Of a stretch of 64,000 bases of DNA, positions 46,573 through 54,688 are shown piece after piece (position 1 is the first letter of the stretch; the number at the start of each line of letters is the position of its first letter). Source of the stretch: Bacillus sp. FJAT-27225 (GTDB taxonomy: Bacteria > Bacillota > Bacilli > Bacillales > Cytobacillaceae); the NCBI RefSeq assembly GCF_001685025.1, contig NZ_MAYU01000024.1:268033-332032 (forward strand), read 5' to 3'. Both the position numbers and the translations under genes were made by a program. Under the pieces are notes generated by a model that was not told where the DNA came from, made no database searches, and saw nothing but the letters and a program-made list of their open reading frames with translations.

Positions 46573-47173
46573 ACACCTCTTCCTCTTTCATTTATAAAAA
46601 TTCACCTTGTGTTGTTTAGCTCAAACTACTGGTCTTTGACAGACCTATACTACACACCGCAACAGTTTTCATTCCGACGTGGAAATGAGGAGAGTAATCC
46701 ATTCCCGCCGCCATGAACATTCCGTTAGAGGCATGATAATTGAAAAATCGGCATTCTACTATTATACCCCAAATCAGGGCAGTACAGGAGACCTGTACAT
46801 GTTTTCAGTGAAAATCCAACGTGTCCTCTTTAAAGACTTTGTAGTCGCTTTGGACTGTTCAACAAGGGGCTAGGCTATATGGCTTTTCCCCCACTTTGTA
46901 CCTTGCTCGGTTTTTTTCCGCTTTTTATTTGATCACATTTGCTCATTTACGAACATAAAATTATTCTATAGGAATATTTTTATCCTATTGTTTGGAGCGT
47001 ATTGGTTTATAGAACGAAAAAAGCGGGAAGTGGCAAACTACTAGTTTTATAAAAACGAAGAATAGAGGCGTGCACAAAATGTACAAAAACAAAATCTTTG
47101 GAAATTCATTTACATTTGACAACATTTTTACTAGAATGATAGAAAAGATAGAAAAAGGGGGAACGAACTCGAA
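46573..47173. other. Gap between ywqB and the 54-residue gene
   Basis: About 600 bp, AT-rich. A possible promoter for the right-hand gene is TTGACA at 47116-47121 with a TAGAAT/GATAGA-like -10. One 64-codon open frame (46679-46873) is judged spurious. No repeats or strong hairpins are seen. Confidence 0.45.
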
Positions 47174-47338
47174 GTGAAAGGAAAAAGCGTGGAAGAAGGC
47201 CAGTTGCTGTTTTTTGAGATATTAAAGAAGGCCTATGAAAAAGGTGTCACTGAAACCGAAATGACAACCAGGAAAATGATTGAGGAATTGAAACTTGATT
47301 TGAAAAATATGCCGATTGCAGAATCGGATCGTTTATAA
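47174..47338 (+). CDS. 54-residue acidic helical protein, unknown
   Basis: This short gene starts with GTG behind AAGGGGGA, has a TTGACA promoter-like box about 55 bp upstream and a perfect terminator just after the stop. The product is charged and probably helical: VEEGQLLFFEILKKAYEKG, then TETEMTTRKMIEELKLDLKN. No membrane segment or Cys is present. The family is not recognised. It converges with the small sigma-factor gene and might influence it. Confidence 0.65.
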   Translation: MKGKSVEEGQLLFFEILKKAYEKGVTETEMTTRKMIEELKLDLKNMPIAESDRL

Positions 47339-47340
47339 AA

Positions 47341-47373
47341 CAAAAGGGGCATTGAGCCCCTTTTATTTTTTTG
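47341..47373. terminator. Terminator between the 54-residue gene and the sigma factor gene
   Basis: AAAAGGGGC and GCCCCTTTT around ATTGA, followed by ATTTTTTT; it serves the plus strand and probably also the minus-strand sigma factor gene. Confidence 0.9.
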
Positions 47374-47382
47374 CTTAGAATG

Positions 47383-47877
47383 CTATTTGAATATACTACC
47401 CTTTAATTTTTGCTGAGCCCTGCTCCGCCAGCTTTTTACAGTGGAAATACTGACATTTTCAAGCGCGGCGATTTCGCGAACGGTCAAGTCATCCCTGCAT
47501 GTATAAACGAGCCATTTTTTCTGATTAGCGGTAAGGATGTCGGTACAGGCATCAAGCAATTCGGTTAGTTCCGTTTCGCTTGCCTTACGGTCCTCAATTG
47601 TATCCCAAAGTTCCGATTTTAAATAAATAGTCCGTTCAAATCGCCTGCTGGACCGGGTGATCTCAATCATCATCCTTCCCTTAATGAACCCGTAGGCGTA
47701 GGATTCGAATTTCCCTTTCGATGGGTCGAAGCCGCGTACCGCCTCCCAAAGAGCAATGAGCCCGATTTGGTAAAATTCATCTTCATTTTTCTGAATATGG
47801 AGAGAACGGATAATGCTGTTGAGCATAGGCTCATATTGAGCAGCGATATGCTCGAAATTTTCAAGATAACGTTCCAT
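47383..47877 (-). CDS. Small sigma-70 family factor (regions 2 and 4 only)
   Basis: This 164-residue sigma factor has region 2 (DEFYQIGLIALWEAVRGFDP, KGKFESYAYGFIKGRMMIEI) and region 4 with helix-turn-helix (LTVREIAALENVSISTVKSW). Region 3 is missing. It resembles ECF-sized or competence-type (SigH/ComX-like) factors; no anti-sigma gene with a membrane helix is adjacent. ATG 47877 is chosen because AAAGGA lies upstream and region 2 then starts normally; the open frame continues to 48066 but that part is unlike sigma factors. Target promoters cannot be read from the sequence. Confidence 0.85.
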   Translation of the reverse strand: MERYLENFEHIAAQYEPMLNSIIRSLHIQKNEDEFYQIGLIALWEAVRGFDPSKGKFESYAYGFIKGRMMIEITRSSRRFERTIYLKSELWDTIEDRKASETELTELLDACTDILTANQKKWLVYTCRDDLTVREIAALENVSISTVKSWRSRAQQKLKGSIFK

Positions 47878-48291
47878 TTTGTACGTCCTTTTAGAAGCGC
47901 GCTTGCCATGTATTCCCGGGTAAGACAACCATACCGCCTTTGGCAGCAACGGTCGAAAGAGGCAATTTTTCTTTTTACGTATAAAAAGGCTTGAAAATTG
48001 ACGTAACACGTATAGGCAATCTGTCGTTTTACTTCGGTTAGCGGCTCTAAAATGACTTTTTGGCATATTTACTGAAAATTAAATTTCATTTAAGGGTTTA
48101 GGCGAGTTTAACTAGGAAGCGTGGGAAGTGGGCGAGGAACCATCATCAGAGAGAATTTCCTAGACAGGATTAGGATAAGGATAGGCTTGAGTTAACATTA
48201 ATGTTTCTATTCATCTTTTATAATCATTTTGAATTGCTCTTCGTATAATGAAGGGAAGATTAGGATCTTAATGATTGGAGATAAAGAATAG
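47878..48291. promoter_or_regulatory. Divergent region between the sigma factor and mnaA
   Basis: About 410 bp. TATAAT at 48244-48249 about 43 bp before mnaA is a good -10; the -35 (TAATCA) is poor. On the minus side CGTAACACG near 48000 is of unknown use. No hairpins of note. Confidence 0.45.
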
Positions 48292-49431
48292 ATGACAGTA
48301 AAAGTAATGACTGTTTTCGGTACAAGGCCGGAGGCAATTAAAATGGCTCCGCTTGTAAAGGAACTCGAGAAGCATCCGGATAAAATAGAGTCGGTTGTAA
48401 CAGTCACTGCACAACACCGGCAGATGCTCGACCAAGTATTAAATATTTTTAATATTGTTCCAGATTATGATTTAAATATCATGAAAGACCGGCAAACGCT
48501 TATTGATGTAACTGTGAGAAGTCTCGAGGGGCTGAACGCTGTGTTTCAGGAAGCGAGGCCTGATATCGTTCTCGTTCATGGTGACACATCCACAACATTT
48601 GTCGCAAGCCTCGCCGCTTTTTATAATTCCATCCCTGTCGGACATGTCGAAGCTGGCTTGAGAACATGGAACAAGTACTCTCCATTTCCCGAGGAACTGA
48701 ACCGCCAGTTGACGAGTGTATTTGCTGACTTGCATTTTGCACCGACTAACCAGTCCAGGCAAAATCTGCTTTCAGAAAATAAAAAGGCCGAGGATATTTT
48801 CGTAACCGGCAACACAGCGATTGATGCGTTGAAGACGACTGTTAAAGAAAATTATTCTCATCCTGTTCTTGAAAAAATTGGCGGTGACCGCCTCGTATTG
48901 ATGACTGCTCATAGACGGGAAAATCTCGGAACTCCTATGGAAAATATGTTTAGGGCAATCCGCAGCTTGGTGGAAAAGCATCAGGATATTCAAGTTGTTT
49001 ATCCTGTCCATATGAATCCAGTCGTAAGGGAAATAGCGGGGCGTATTCTTGGTGACAATCCGCGTATTTCCCTAATTGAGCCGCTGGATGTGATTGATTT
49101 TCACAATTTTGCCGCGAGGGCACATTTAATCTTGACCGATTCTGGTGGTGTACAGGAGGAAGCTCCTTCGCTTGGCGTTCCGGTACTAGTACTCCGCGAC
49201 ACTACAGAACGTCCTGAAGGAGTGGCTGCCGGTACCTTGAGGCTCGCTGGAACGGATGAAGAAACGATTTTTGCGCTTGCGGACGATTTGTTGACCAATC
49301 CAGAAGCGTACAGCTGCATGGCCAAGGCATCAAATCCTTATGGGGACGGTTTGGCCTCAGCCCGAATTGTAAAGGCGATTTTGTATCACTTTAAGCAATC
49401 TGAAAGGCCGGAAGATTTCAATAATGCATAA
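48292..49431 (+). CDS. mnaA: UDP-N-acetylglucosamine 2-epimerase
   Basis: This enzyme interconverts UDP-GlcNAc and UDP-ManNAc, needed for the ManNAc of the wall teichoic acid linkage unit and for other surface sugars. The 379-residue product has the N-terminal MTVFGTRPEAIKMAPLVKEL, GHVEAGLRTW, MTAHRRENLG and LTDSGGVQEEAPSLGVPVL, all typical of the non-hydrolysing epimerases. It starts with ATG behind TGGAGA. It is a single gene with its own terminator. Confidence 0.96.
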   Translation: MTVKVMTVFGTRPEAIKMAPLVKELEKHPDKIESVVTVTAQHRQMLDQVLNIFNIVPDYDLNIMKDRQTLIDVTVRSLEGLNAVFQEARPDIVLVHGDTSTTFVASLAAFYNSIPVGHVEAGLRTWNKYSPFPEELNRQLTSVFADLHFAPTNQSRQNLLSENKKAEDIFVTGNTAIDALKTTVKENYSHPVLEKIGGDRLVLMTAHRRENLGTPMENMFRAIRSLVEKHQDIQVVYPVHMNPVVREIAGRILGDNPRISLIEPLDVIDFHNFAARAHLILTDSGGVQEEAPSLGVPVLVLRDTTERPEGVAAGTLRLAGTDEETIFALADDLLTNPEAYSCMAKASNPYGDGLASARIVKAILYHFKQSERPEDFNNA

Positions 49432-49436
49432 GGATA

Positions 49437-49472
49437 CAGGCCTCTGTCGATAATGGATGGAGGCTTTTTTAA
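49437..49472 (+). terminator. Terminator after mnaA
   Basis: GCCTC and GAGGC with a 15-base loop and six T; moderately strong. 49473-49678 holds no gene. Confidence 0.7.
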
Positions 49473-49678
49473 TTTAGTGGAGGCAACTTAGGATAAAACT
49501 CAGTCTTGAGACCTAGTTGATTCTACAATTTCAGCCGGTGGAAAGATAATGCCAATTCGTGTATTGTTAAGGTATGGAAACCAGTATTTACAAAATATAT
49601 TTTTGTATAAATTGAAACAATTTCACTTCCAGCAACGTATTAACAGATATAGCTATTAAAGTCAGGAGTCGATGCGGT

Positions 49679-50335
49679 ATGAATCCATTTCTATCGTTTT
49701 TATTGAAAAGCTCGATCGCTGTCCCTACCGCTGTGACAGCGGGAGCGATAAGTTTTTTTGGTTTTGATACTGGACTGCTGCTGGCAACAGGGATTTCGGC
49801 GGCCGGCGGTTTTACGGCCTACAAGTCGGTAGGCATGTACACCAATTCCCAATTCTTGAAGAAGCACAGCCTGACACGGAAGGAATACCGGTATATTAAA
49901 CAAAACCTTGAGGAAGGAAAGCGGAAAATCAACCGCCTCCACAAGGCTCTCTTTTCAATAAAGAATCTTCCCTCACTGAAGCAGCGGATTGAATTGCTTC
50001 GTATAACTAAAAAAATATACAAGCTGACGAAAGATGAACCAAAGCGATTTTATAAGGCGGAACGATTCTATTTTTCCCATCTCGATTCCTTAATTGAACT
50101 TGCCGAAAAATATGCATTCCTTTCAGCCCAGCCAAAGCGGAACCCCGAGATTGAATTGAAGCTCCATGAAACACAGCGGACGCTCGATGATATGGCGGAT
50201 ATAGTTGAGCAGGATTTATATTATATAATCCGGGATGATATTGACCATCTTGATTTTGAAATCGATGTAGCCAAAAAGGTGATTGAAAAACAAAGAGGTA
50301 TCAAAATCCCAGAGGATAACAGGAGGCTAAAATGA
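49679..50335 (+). CDS. xpaC: XpaC-like protein (halogenated indolyl phosphate hydrolysis family)
   Basis: This 218-residue protein has an N-terminal hydrophobic hairpin (residues 1-45, [20 protein letters not shown]) and a long helical cytoplasmic region with [20 protein letters not shown]. It fits the XpaC family (5-bromo-4-chloroindolyl phosphate hydrolysis protein). The true role is unknown. It overlaps the next gene by four bases (ATGA). The pair xpaC-yaaN is conserved in Bacillus. Confidence 0.87.
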   Translation: MNPFLSFLLKSSIAVPTAVTAGAISFFGFDTGLLLATGISAAGGFTAYKSVGMYTNSQFLKKHSLTRKEYRYIKQNLEEGKRKINRLHKALFSIKNLPSLKQRIELLRITKKIYKLTKDEPKRFYKAERFYFSHLDSLIELAEKYAFLSAQPKRNPEIELKLHETQRTLDDMADIVEQDLYYIIRDDIDHLDFEIDVAKKVIEKQRGIKIPEDNRRLK

Positions 50336-51528
50336 GCGAAAATAATATACCTTCCCTAAACTCGAATAATATTCTTGATGATATTTTGTCTGACCCGTTC
50401 GGCGCGAATGAAAACCCTGCAGTGGCATCTGCTCCAGTAGCGGAGGAGGGAAAGCAGGTCAGGCTGATCGATGTGCTTCCTGAGGAAAACAAAGCAAAAG
50501 CCTTGCAGCTTGCCGATCAAATTGATCCAAAAAACCATCAGGCCATGATCGCCTATGGGACGCAGGCGCAGTCAAAACTGCTCTCTTTTTCGAACACCAT
50601 GCTTGAGCATGTCCAAAAGAAGGATGTCGGGGAAATTGGCGAAATTATTAATGATCTGATGAAACACTTGTCCCATGTGAATCCAGACGAGTTGAATCAA
50701 GAGAAAAAAGGATTAATTTCGCGGATGTTTGGAAAGGTGACTGGCTCAGTCCAGGAGGTTCTGTCGAAGTACCAGAAGACAGGCGCGCAGATTGACAGGA
50801 TATCCGTGAAGCTTGACCGCAGTAAAAATACTCTCCTTGCCGACATGGCCCTTCTTGAGCGCTTGTATGAACACAACCGCGAATACTTCAATGCATTGAA
50901 TGTCTACATCGCGGCTGGCGAATTGAAGTATGATGAATTAATTCAGAAGACAATCCCGGCAATGCGCAGGGAGGCGGAGGCATCTGGAGACCAGATGAAG
51001 GTCCAGGAAGTTAACGACATGATGCAGTTTGCCGACCGCTTGGATAAGAGGATCCATGATTTGAAGCTAAGCAGGGAATTAACTGTCCAGAGCGCACCGC
51101 AAATCAGGCTCATCCAAAATACGAACCAGGCGCTTGCCGAGAAAATTCAGTCGTCAATCATGACGGCGATCCCGCTTTGGAAAAACCAGGTCGCAATAGC
51201 CCTGACCCTTATCCGCCAGCGCAATGCGGTTGAAGCCCAGAAGCAGGTTTCGAAGACAACAAACGATTTGCTGTTGAAGAATGCGGAAATGCTGAAAGCA
51301 AACACCATTGAGACAGCCCGCGAAAACGAACGCGGCCTCGTTGAAATTGAAACACTGAAGCGGACGCAAGAAAGCCTCGTCTCGACTCTTGAGGAAACAT
51401 TGCGGATCCAGGAAGAAGGGCGCAATAAGCGTCGCCAAGCCGAGCACGAGCTTTCGCTCATGGAGAGCAATTTGAAGCAAAAGCTGCTTGAAGTTAAAGG
51501 TGACACAAACCGGAAACGGATTGAATAA
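50332..51528 (+). CDS. yaaN: TelA family toxic anion resistance protein, YaaN-like
   Basis: This 398-residue, largely helical protein belongs to the TelA family, linked to tellurite and envelope-stress resistance. Characteristic parts are [38 protein letters not shown] and the repeated coiled-coil stretches in the C-terminal half. The ATG overlaps the xpaC stop, so translation is coupled. A terminator follows directly. Confidence 0.92.
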   Translation: MSENNIPSLNSNNILDDILSDPFGANENPAVASAPVAEEGKQVRLIDVLPEENKAKALQLADQIDPKNHQAMIAYGTQAQSKLLSFSNTMLEHVQKKDVGEIGEIINDLMKHLSHVNPDELNQEKKGLISRMFGKVTGSVQEVLSKYQKTGAQIDRISVKLDRSKNTLLADMALLERLYEHNREYFNALNVYIAAGELKYDELIQKTIPAMRREAEASGDQMKVQEVNDMMQFADRLDKRIHDLKLSRELTVQSAPQIRLIQNTNQALAEKIQSSIMTAIPLWKNQVAIALTLIRQRNAVEAQKQVSKTTNDLLLKNAEMLKANTIETARENERGLVEIETLKRTQESLVSTLEETLRIQEEGRNKRRQAEHELSLMESNLKQKLLEVKGDTNRKRIE

Positions 51529-51537
51529 AGGATTGAT

Positions 51538-51580
51538 GGAAAGCTGTCGGCATAAGTATGCCCGCAGCTTTCTTTTTGTC
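51538..51580 (+). terminator. Terminator after yaaN
   Basis: GAAAGCTG-CGGCAT and ATGCC-GCAGCTTTC form a long stem with AAGT loop and TTTTT. Confidence 0.92.
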
Positions 51581-51616
51581 TGTTTTACCGGTGAACGAGG
51601 TGTTCAACGAACGATT

Positions 51617-51643
51617 AGGACAATGTTTAAATGAATCAGGACA
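51617..51643 (+). repeat. AGGACA pair at 21-bp distance
   Basis: AGGACA occurs at 51617 and 51638. The same word with the same spacing forms the array at 24520-24625. Confidence 0.5.
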
Positions 51644-51750
51644 AAGCTGTTTCCAACTCTTTTTAGTCTAAAATCCGATTATCCCTTCGACATTTTTTTA
51701 ATTTTTTAAAGTCTTACATCCTATGCTACGTTGCGTTTTCTGCTGTTTTC

Positions 51751-51766
51751 AATCAAACGTTTGATT
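51751..51766. promoter_or_regulatory. 16-bp perfect palindrome, second copy
   Basis: AATCAAACGTTTGATT is identical to the centre of the 20-bp palindrome at 39300-39319. It lies about 140 bp before a small membrane protein gene. It is a likely regulator-binding site. Confidence 0.55.
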
Positions 51767-51892
51767 AAAAATGGATTTGTCGGATTGCTGGGCAAGATGT
51801 CGAAATTGCCCCCTGAAAGAGGCTTCAAAAAGTTGATGTTTAGTCAAGCGGAATATGATAAGCTAAGGAAAAAATAGTCAGGAGCAATTAGT

Positions 51893-51988
51893 ATGGAATG
51901 GAATAGCAGATGGCTATTGGGCTGCGGGCTTTTTTTGCTGGCCGTAAACGGAATTGGGTATCTTGTCATTCAATTTGTTGGAAAATAA
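51893..51988 (+). CDS. 31-residue single-span membrane peptide
   Basis: A short frame starts with ATG 51893 behind CAGGAG. The product has one hydrophobic segment (LLGCGLFLLAVNGIGYLVIQ) and ends with VGK. It is 24 bp upstream of the CPBP protease-like gene and may be translated from the same transcript. The family is not recognised, and so short a gene needs expression evidence. Confidence 0.45.
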   Translation: MEWNSRWLLGCGLFLLAVNGIGYLVIQFVGK

Positions 51989-52012
51989 AAGGATGTTAGT
52001 GGGGAATAGGAC

Positions 52013-52969
52013 TTGGTAGACGATCTAGTTAGGCCGGTATCAAAACGGCTATTCTTTTTGCTTCTAATTGTGACAGTGGGCTCTGAATTGGCCCTTTTTC
52101 TTTCTCGGTATAGTTCTTTCTTTACTGAAATATATGATGCGATCATGATTGTATCCATTTTTGTGGCATGGAAACTTCATCCGAGGCTGGCAGGCCCAAC
52201 TGGAAGGAAAGCAGCCGGAACGTTAAAGGATGCGCTTGGGTTCACTACTGACATGCCAGATAGCAAACATAAATTTTGGAATAGAGGATATGCTTCCCAA
52301 TTTGCGGCTGCTTTCCTTTTATTCTACATGGGATCAGCGGTAGTTAACTTTTATTCTACTATTCTCTTTCCCGGGTTTAACGATCAGTATGAGGAGTATG
52401 TGGAAGAATCGGTTGAGGCAGTAAATGGTGAGTGGAATCAAGTAGGTGAAGAGGAAGGGCTGATTGAGCCGGGTGCCACAAATTCTCTAATCGACTGGTT
52501 TGAATTTGAAGGATACGATTTCTATACTTCCGCCCTTGCAGGGTTCGAGGAGGTTTACCGGCTTGGCTATATCATCCTGATTTTAATGCTTTTTAAAAAA
52601 ATCCTTCCAAACAGATGGTCTAAATGGCCAAAAGATGTTTTTTTGATGGCCGCCTTGTTCATCAGCAGCCTATTATTCGGGGTTGGGCATGCTTTGGACA
52701 CTCCACAGCCATGGGAAGTAACGATTGGTACGGTTGTTACGTTTACAAATTTGGGCCTGTTCCTGGGCATTCTTCTCTTATGGTCACGCAATCTATGGCT
52801 GTTAATCGCTGTCCATGGTGTTTATGATATAGTGATAACCTTCGAATGGTATTATTTTGAGTATGCATCTTTACTCTTTTCCGGGCTTCTCCTTACAGTG
52901 TGGATCATGGAAACCGCGGTCCGCAAGATAGGGGCTGATTCCGGGACGGAAATGAACATAGGGGAATAG
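52013..52969 (+). CDS. CPBP family intramembrane protease-like protein
   Basis: This 318-residue protein has about seven membrane helices. The CPBP/Rce1-like motifs are present: EEVYR (motif 1, in GFEEVYRLGYI), GVGHALD (motif 2 His) and HGVYD (motif 3). These residues carry the glutamate-type active site in the CAAX protease group. Substrates are unknown; members process prenylated proteins or give bacteriocin immunity. The N-terminal half with two helices and an acidic loop (EEYVEESVEAVNG) is extra. It starts with TTG behind GGGGAATAGG. Confidence 0.82.
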   Translation: MVDDLVRPVSKRLFFLLLIVTVGSELALFLSRYSSFFTEIYDAIMIVSIFVAWKLHPRLAGPTGRKAAGTLKDALGFTTDMPDSKHKFWNRGYASQFAAAFLLFYMGSAVVNFYSTILFPGFNDQYEEYVEESVEAVNGEWNQVGEEEGLIEPGATNSLIDWFEFEGYDFYTSALAGFEEVYRLGYIILILMLFKKILPNRWSKWPKDVFLMAALFISSLLFGVGHALDTPQPWEVTIGTVVTFTNLGLFLGILLLWSRNLWLLIAVHGVYDIVITFEWYYFEYASLLFSGLLLTVWIMETAVRKIGADSGTEMNIGE

Positions 52970-52987
52970 TACAGCTTGGCCATCAAA

Positions 52988-53038
52988 AAGAAAAGGTCAA
53001 TAGCAGCCGTCTTTACCGGCAGCTATTGACCTTTATTT
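52988..53038. terminator. Bidirectional terminator between the CPBP gene and the rsbR-like gene
   Basis: AAAGGTCAATAGC-GCCG and CGGC-GCTATTGACCTTT form a long stem with ATTTTT after it. Confidence 0.92.
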
Positions 53039-53881
53039 TTGCTCTTTGGAAAGCTTATGAACACCCAAGTCACGAAGGGCTTGCTGCATGGTGGCCCTTG
53101 TTTTGATTCCAGTAAAATTTAAACCGAGGTTGACAATCGTCTGTGAAATCTCGGGGCGAATCCCGGTTATGACAGCTTGAACGCCTGTTAGTCTCAAGGC
53201 ATTAAAAATTTGGAACAGTTGATCGGCCACCATTGTATCAATGATCGGCACTCCGGAAACATCGAATATCATTTGGCGGACATTCAGTTTTGAGCTTTCC
53301 GCCAATGATACGTCCATAATCAGCTTTGCTCGGCGTGTATCAATAGAACCGACCAGAGGTACAACCGCCACTCCTTCGACAATCGGGACGACGGGGACAG
53401 ATAGCTCTTCAAGGGCAGTGTAGGCAACGTTCATCAGGCGGTTTGTGTGTAATTCAAACTCCTCCCCTATCACACTGCTGACCCGGTCGAGGAGGGGGTC
53501 GATAATTTTTGAAACATCTAGCATTGTAATGGCTGCAAATTTCCTTTTCTCCAGCTCATCGGTAAATACATCCCAAATGACGGTCCGGAAAAAGGTTGCG
53601 CTTCTCAGAGAGTCAGTCAGGGAGATTGAATGACGAATTGCGATAGTGGCTGCTTTTTTGCTCCATTCCTCAATCTTGCCATATACAGGGGTTGAATCCA
53701 AAAGAGCCTCGCCAAGCAGCCGAACGAGCTCAGAGCAAAAATTAACTTGTTTCTCGCGGGGAATTTCAATAACAGGAAGCCTGAACGTGTTATTTTTCTC
53801 AATGATATCTGTAACATTTTTTGCAATAATATGGTCGTTAGCAATGATTTTCTCACCTATATACTGCAATTCATCCTTCAT
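53033..53881 (-). CDS. RsbR-like STAS protein (stressosome component)
   Basis: This 282-residue protein has a helical N-terminal part (residues 1-165, non-haem globin-like in the family) and a C-terminal STAS domain with GSIDTRRAKLIMD and DVSGVPIIDTMVADQ. The two Thr residues phosphorylated in RsbR proteins are both present (in IDTRRA and IDTMVA). Such proteins form the stressosome that releases RsbT to activate sigma-B. No rsb genes are nearby. ATG 53881 follows AAAGGAGAACG; the upstream part of the frame is not used. Confidence 0.88.
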   Translation of the reverse strand: MKDELQYIGEKIIANDHIIAKNVTDIIEKNNTFRLPVIEIPREKQVNFCSELVRLLGEALLDSTPVYGKIEEWSKKAATIAIRHSISLTDSLRSATFFRTVIWDVFTDELEKRKFAAITMLDVSKIIDPLLDRVSSVIGEEFELHTNRLMNVAYTALEELSVPVVPIVEGVAVVPLVGSIDTRRAKLIMDVSLAESSKLNVRQMIFDVSGVPIIDTMVADQLFQIFNALRLTGVQAVITGIRPEISQTIVNLGLNFTGIKTRATMQQALRDLGVHKLSKEQK

Positions 53882-53966
53882 GGCCGTTCTCCTTTTATCT
53901 ATTCTCTTATTATCATATAGTATTGGCCATGGCTCTCGCAAAATAAAAGGGTTTCATAAATTTAAA

Positions 53967-53994
53967 TAAGGCAGCGGGTTGGGCTGCCTTTAGC
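53967..53994 (-). terminator. Hairpin, possible terminator of the small gene at 54129-54218
   Basis: AAGGCAGC and GCTGCCTT with a GGGTTGG-type loop. On the minus strand TTATTTAAATTT follows. Confidence 0.6.
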
Positions 53995-54128
53995 TTGGCG
54001 GAAGGGCAGATATGGCTTGCCTTTTCGAAATGCGTACAAATACGCCTTTGTCATGACCAAAAAGGCCTGACAACGGCGGGATTCTTATATGTGTATTAAA
54101 CATTCAATTTTATAGGCAACTCGATCCG

Positions 54129-54218
54129 TTATTTTTTAAAACGGTTGCTGAGTACCTTCAATAAAAATTGTTTCTCTTCCCCAGTAAGCATTCTCCAGTT
54201 TTTAACTTGAATTTTCAT
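54129..54218 (-). CDS. 29-residue small protein A, paired with small protein B
   Basis: A short gene starts with ATG 54218 behind GGGGAGTG. The basic product begins MKI, has Trp at residue 8, then Leu, and an EKQF block near residues 15-18 and SN near 24. It shares 12 identical residues of 29, in register, with the product of 58871-58963 on the other side of the large nuclease gene, and the ribosome sites are alike too. No known family is recognised. Conservation of both sequence and layout supports a real gene. Confidence 0.65.
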   Translation of the reverse strand: MKIQVKNWRMLTGEEKQFLLKVLSNRFKK

Positions 54219-54688
54219 GAAAGTTCACTCCCCGTTTTTATTTATTGACGGAAACAGGCTGATAATGCGCTGTTTTTGAACCATTGCTATCTATTGTCTT
54301 TCTATGTATAACTATAGCGCTGCCAGAGGCGAAATTGAATAGCTAACCGTTCAACAAATACTGACGGCAACCACCTAATTCAGTGTGTTAATTCATAATT
54401 ATGGAAATAATTTAGTTCTGTTTACCTAGATATGCAATGAAAAAGGAGGAGATTTGCCAAAGATAGTCGAATAAAAGTCGGAATATTTCCTCTAAAACGT
54501 GAATAACGGCCTATGTGCGTGTTTTTAACATTCAGATAAAATGAGGAGTGCAGTGTAAAATTTCCTCGAAAGGAGTGCGTGCCATCGCTTGGCCTTGTCA
54601 TTCACACTTGCAAAAAACGACTGCAAACCGAAAGCCACTGAACGCTTTAAGTAAATAAATTGCTAAATATCTAAGGAGGCAATAGGAT
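54219..54688. promoter_or_regulatory. Upstream region of the secreted nuclease
   Basis: 470 bp between the divergent small gene and the nuclease gene. GATAAAAT near 54535 may be a -10 box. AAAGGAG at 54572 precedes a 20-codon GTG frame that is too short to call. No long repeat is seen. Confidence 0.4.

Noticed and set aside
46679..46873. 64-codon frame between ywqB and the 54-residue gene
   Set aside because: GTG start without a ribosome site, no recognisable composition or neighbours; probably chance.
51797..51877. 26-codon frame starting MSKLPP before the membrane peptide gene
   Set aside because: No clear ribosome site and too short; could be a remnant, but not supported.
54580..54642. 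20-codon GTG frame that could be a leader peptide for the nuclease gene
   Set aside because: Ribosome site is too close (three bases) and no attenuator hairpin follows.
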